Positions 62,529-64,000 of a DNA stretch of 64,000 bases are shown in pieces. The DNA is from Oxyruncus cristatus. Lineage: Eukaryota > Chordata > Aves > Passeriformes > Cotingidae. Position numbers and translations under genes: made by a program. Within the stretch, counting starts at the first letter, position 1; each line of letters begins with the position of its first letter. The stretch covers positions 1,640,130 through 1,704,129 of the forward strand of contig VXAY01006782.1 of the NCBI GenBank assembly GCA_013399855.1, read 5' to 3'. Under the pieces are notes generated by a model that saw nothing but the letters and a program-made list of their open reading frames with translations, did no database searches and had not been told where the DNA came from.

Positions 62529-64000
62529 GTAAGTTACCTTACAGAGCGGGAAAGGGCAGAAAAAGTCTGTCCCTAGCATGTGAGAAAACCACGATACACA
62601 GAAGTGTGTATCTCTTGTAAGGAGAACGTCTTCCTGTTGTCAGCGGATCAGGAAGTAACAGACTATGTGGATAGGTTGGAAACTGATGCTTCCTTGAAGA
62701 GAATGACTTTATCTCTTCCAGTGCAATTGCTTTCAGCTGTAGCTCCTGGAGGGGTCTGCTAGTTTGGGTTAACCACTATTGGGGCAGTTTGATTTCCATT
62801 TTACTTCTGACAATAGATTCAACCAAAAGACTTACTTTGTACCACTGTGGAGATGCCAGTAGCTGCCTACTTTTTCTTTCTTCACATTTATCTGCTTCGG
62901 TCTCTTTGCCATTGTGCTACTTTTTAGCTCTTCACATACTGTTTCTTGTTACCCTTCATACCTCTCTGCTTTTGTCCTAGAAATGATACATTTTTCATAT
63001 TTAAACCTCTCATGAAGACTCATATCTCCCACTCTGCAGCAAAACTAGTTCCTTTGCTTTGGGACCCTCAGTCTCCTTCCGTTTTACCTGTTTGGTTTCT
63101 CCCTTCACTTAAGTGTCACCCATAACTGAAATTCACCTTGTGCCTTGTTCTGCAGTGTGTTGGGAAGCTGTTGCACTAAGCCAGATCATCTGTGGCTAGT
63201 GGTGCTGTCTTGACCTTTTCTTACGTCCTTTAGGGAACTGCACCAGCTCCAGGTTTCCTTCTAAGTCTCTTTGATTCTTAAATATTGAATGGTTTCAAGG
63301 AGAATTGCTTTATTTTTTAGGGGTTGATCAGTTGCTTCATGCTGTTTGCTTTTAAATGGTTAAGATCAGACACTGGAGTAGTAAACCTCATCTGTCGTGC
63401 AAGCAAGGGAATCTTATGGTGTGAGTTTGCTTTTAGCTTGAATCAGCAGGTTTTACAAAATGTAAGTGGAAATTTGAGTAATGATGAGTTTTCACAGATA
63501 AAAACAAGAGCCCATGTTCTGCAGCAGACAGTGAAAACAAGGGGCATTCCTCTGTTTTAAGATCTGCTTTATTGCATACAGGAAATCTTCTTGCAGAAGC
63601 ACTGTGTAATTTTGCTCTGGCTCACAGGGGGAAAAAGATATGTTTTACTCAGTTAATGAATTGTATCAAAACTTAAAGTGAAATATGAGCTTTTGTCGCG
63701 TATAACCCAGCAGACAAGATGGGCACCCAGTTTCTTGCCACGTTAGTGTGCAGCCATCATGCATTGTAGCATTATTGTACAAATTGAAATCCTAAGTAAT
63801 TGAAGAGAAATGTGGCCCAGTTACGTGCCATATTTTCACTGGCAAATGTGTGGTTCTTAATTCACAGAAAACCTTTTTCCCCTTGTTATGTGCGTTTTGC
63901 TTTATTATTTGTTCGGGGGGGTGGGGGTGTTTTTCTGGTTTTATTTTTTTTAAATAAATTATACTAAAAACCCACTATAAATTATACTAAAAACTGGCCA
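62529..64000 (+). other. PHLPP1: PHLPP1 intron after exon L (partial)
   Basis: Donor gtaagt starts an intron that continues past the window edge. No downstream exon, and no PP2C-domain coding sequence, was found before position 64000. Near the end lie a G-rich run (63915-63928), a T run and a short direct repeat (63954-63994). Confidence 0.85.
63954..63994 (+). repeat. 18-bp direct repeat, two copies
   Basis: The unit ataaattatactaaaaac occurs at 63954-63971 and again at 63977-63994, identical and 23 bases apart. It may continue beyond the window, so the copy number is unknown. Confidence 0.85.

Overview
This window is vertebrate nuclear DNA, most likely from a bird. It contains long AT-rich introns with GT...AG boundaries and several fragments of CR1 LINEs, the dominant retrotransposon of birds and other sauropsids. 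One CR1 copy ends in the diagnostic ATTCTGTG octamer repeat. There is no sign of prokaryotic or viral gene organisation. Bird rather than turtle or crocodile is an inference.

The whole window lies inside one gene on the + strand, which I identify as PHLPP1 (PH domain and leucine-rich repeat protein phosphatase 1, also called SCOP). Twelve consecutive internal coding exons are visible, from 9529 to 62528. They total 1,879 coding bases (about 627 residues) and join in frame without a stop. I number residues from the split Gly codon at the start of the first visible exon. Exons A and B (residues 1-108) encode the PH domain. Exons C to L (109-627) encode the leucine-rich-repeat array. The large first exon(s), with the N-terminal extension and the Ras-association-like region, lie before position 1. 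The PP2C phosphatase domain and the C-terminal tail lie beyond position 64000. The gene is therefore partial at both ends.

Layout: 1-9528 is upstream intron. Exons A (9529-9725) and B (11728-11853) are followed by a 15.1 kb intron, exon C (26959-27125) and a 10.9 kb intron. Exons D to I (38009-48030) form a denser cluster. An 8.2 kb intron leads to exons J and K (56265-57635). A 4.8 kb intron leads to exon L (62398-62528), then intron to the end. Introns hold CR1 fragments in alternating orientation, T/G- and A/C-rich low-complexity tracts, a purine-rich G tract, a compact hairpin and one assembly gap.

Most notable: (1) intron D-E begins with GC instead of GT, a GC-AG intron required by the reading frame; (2) a single N at 43082 is flanked by duplicated sequence and looks like an assembly or haplotype artefact; (3) five of the LRR exons are symmetric phase 2-2, so each could be skipped in frame; (4) CR1 fragments of opposite orientation bracket exons A, B and C. 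I found no second gene, RNA gene, CRISPR array or novel system.
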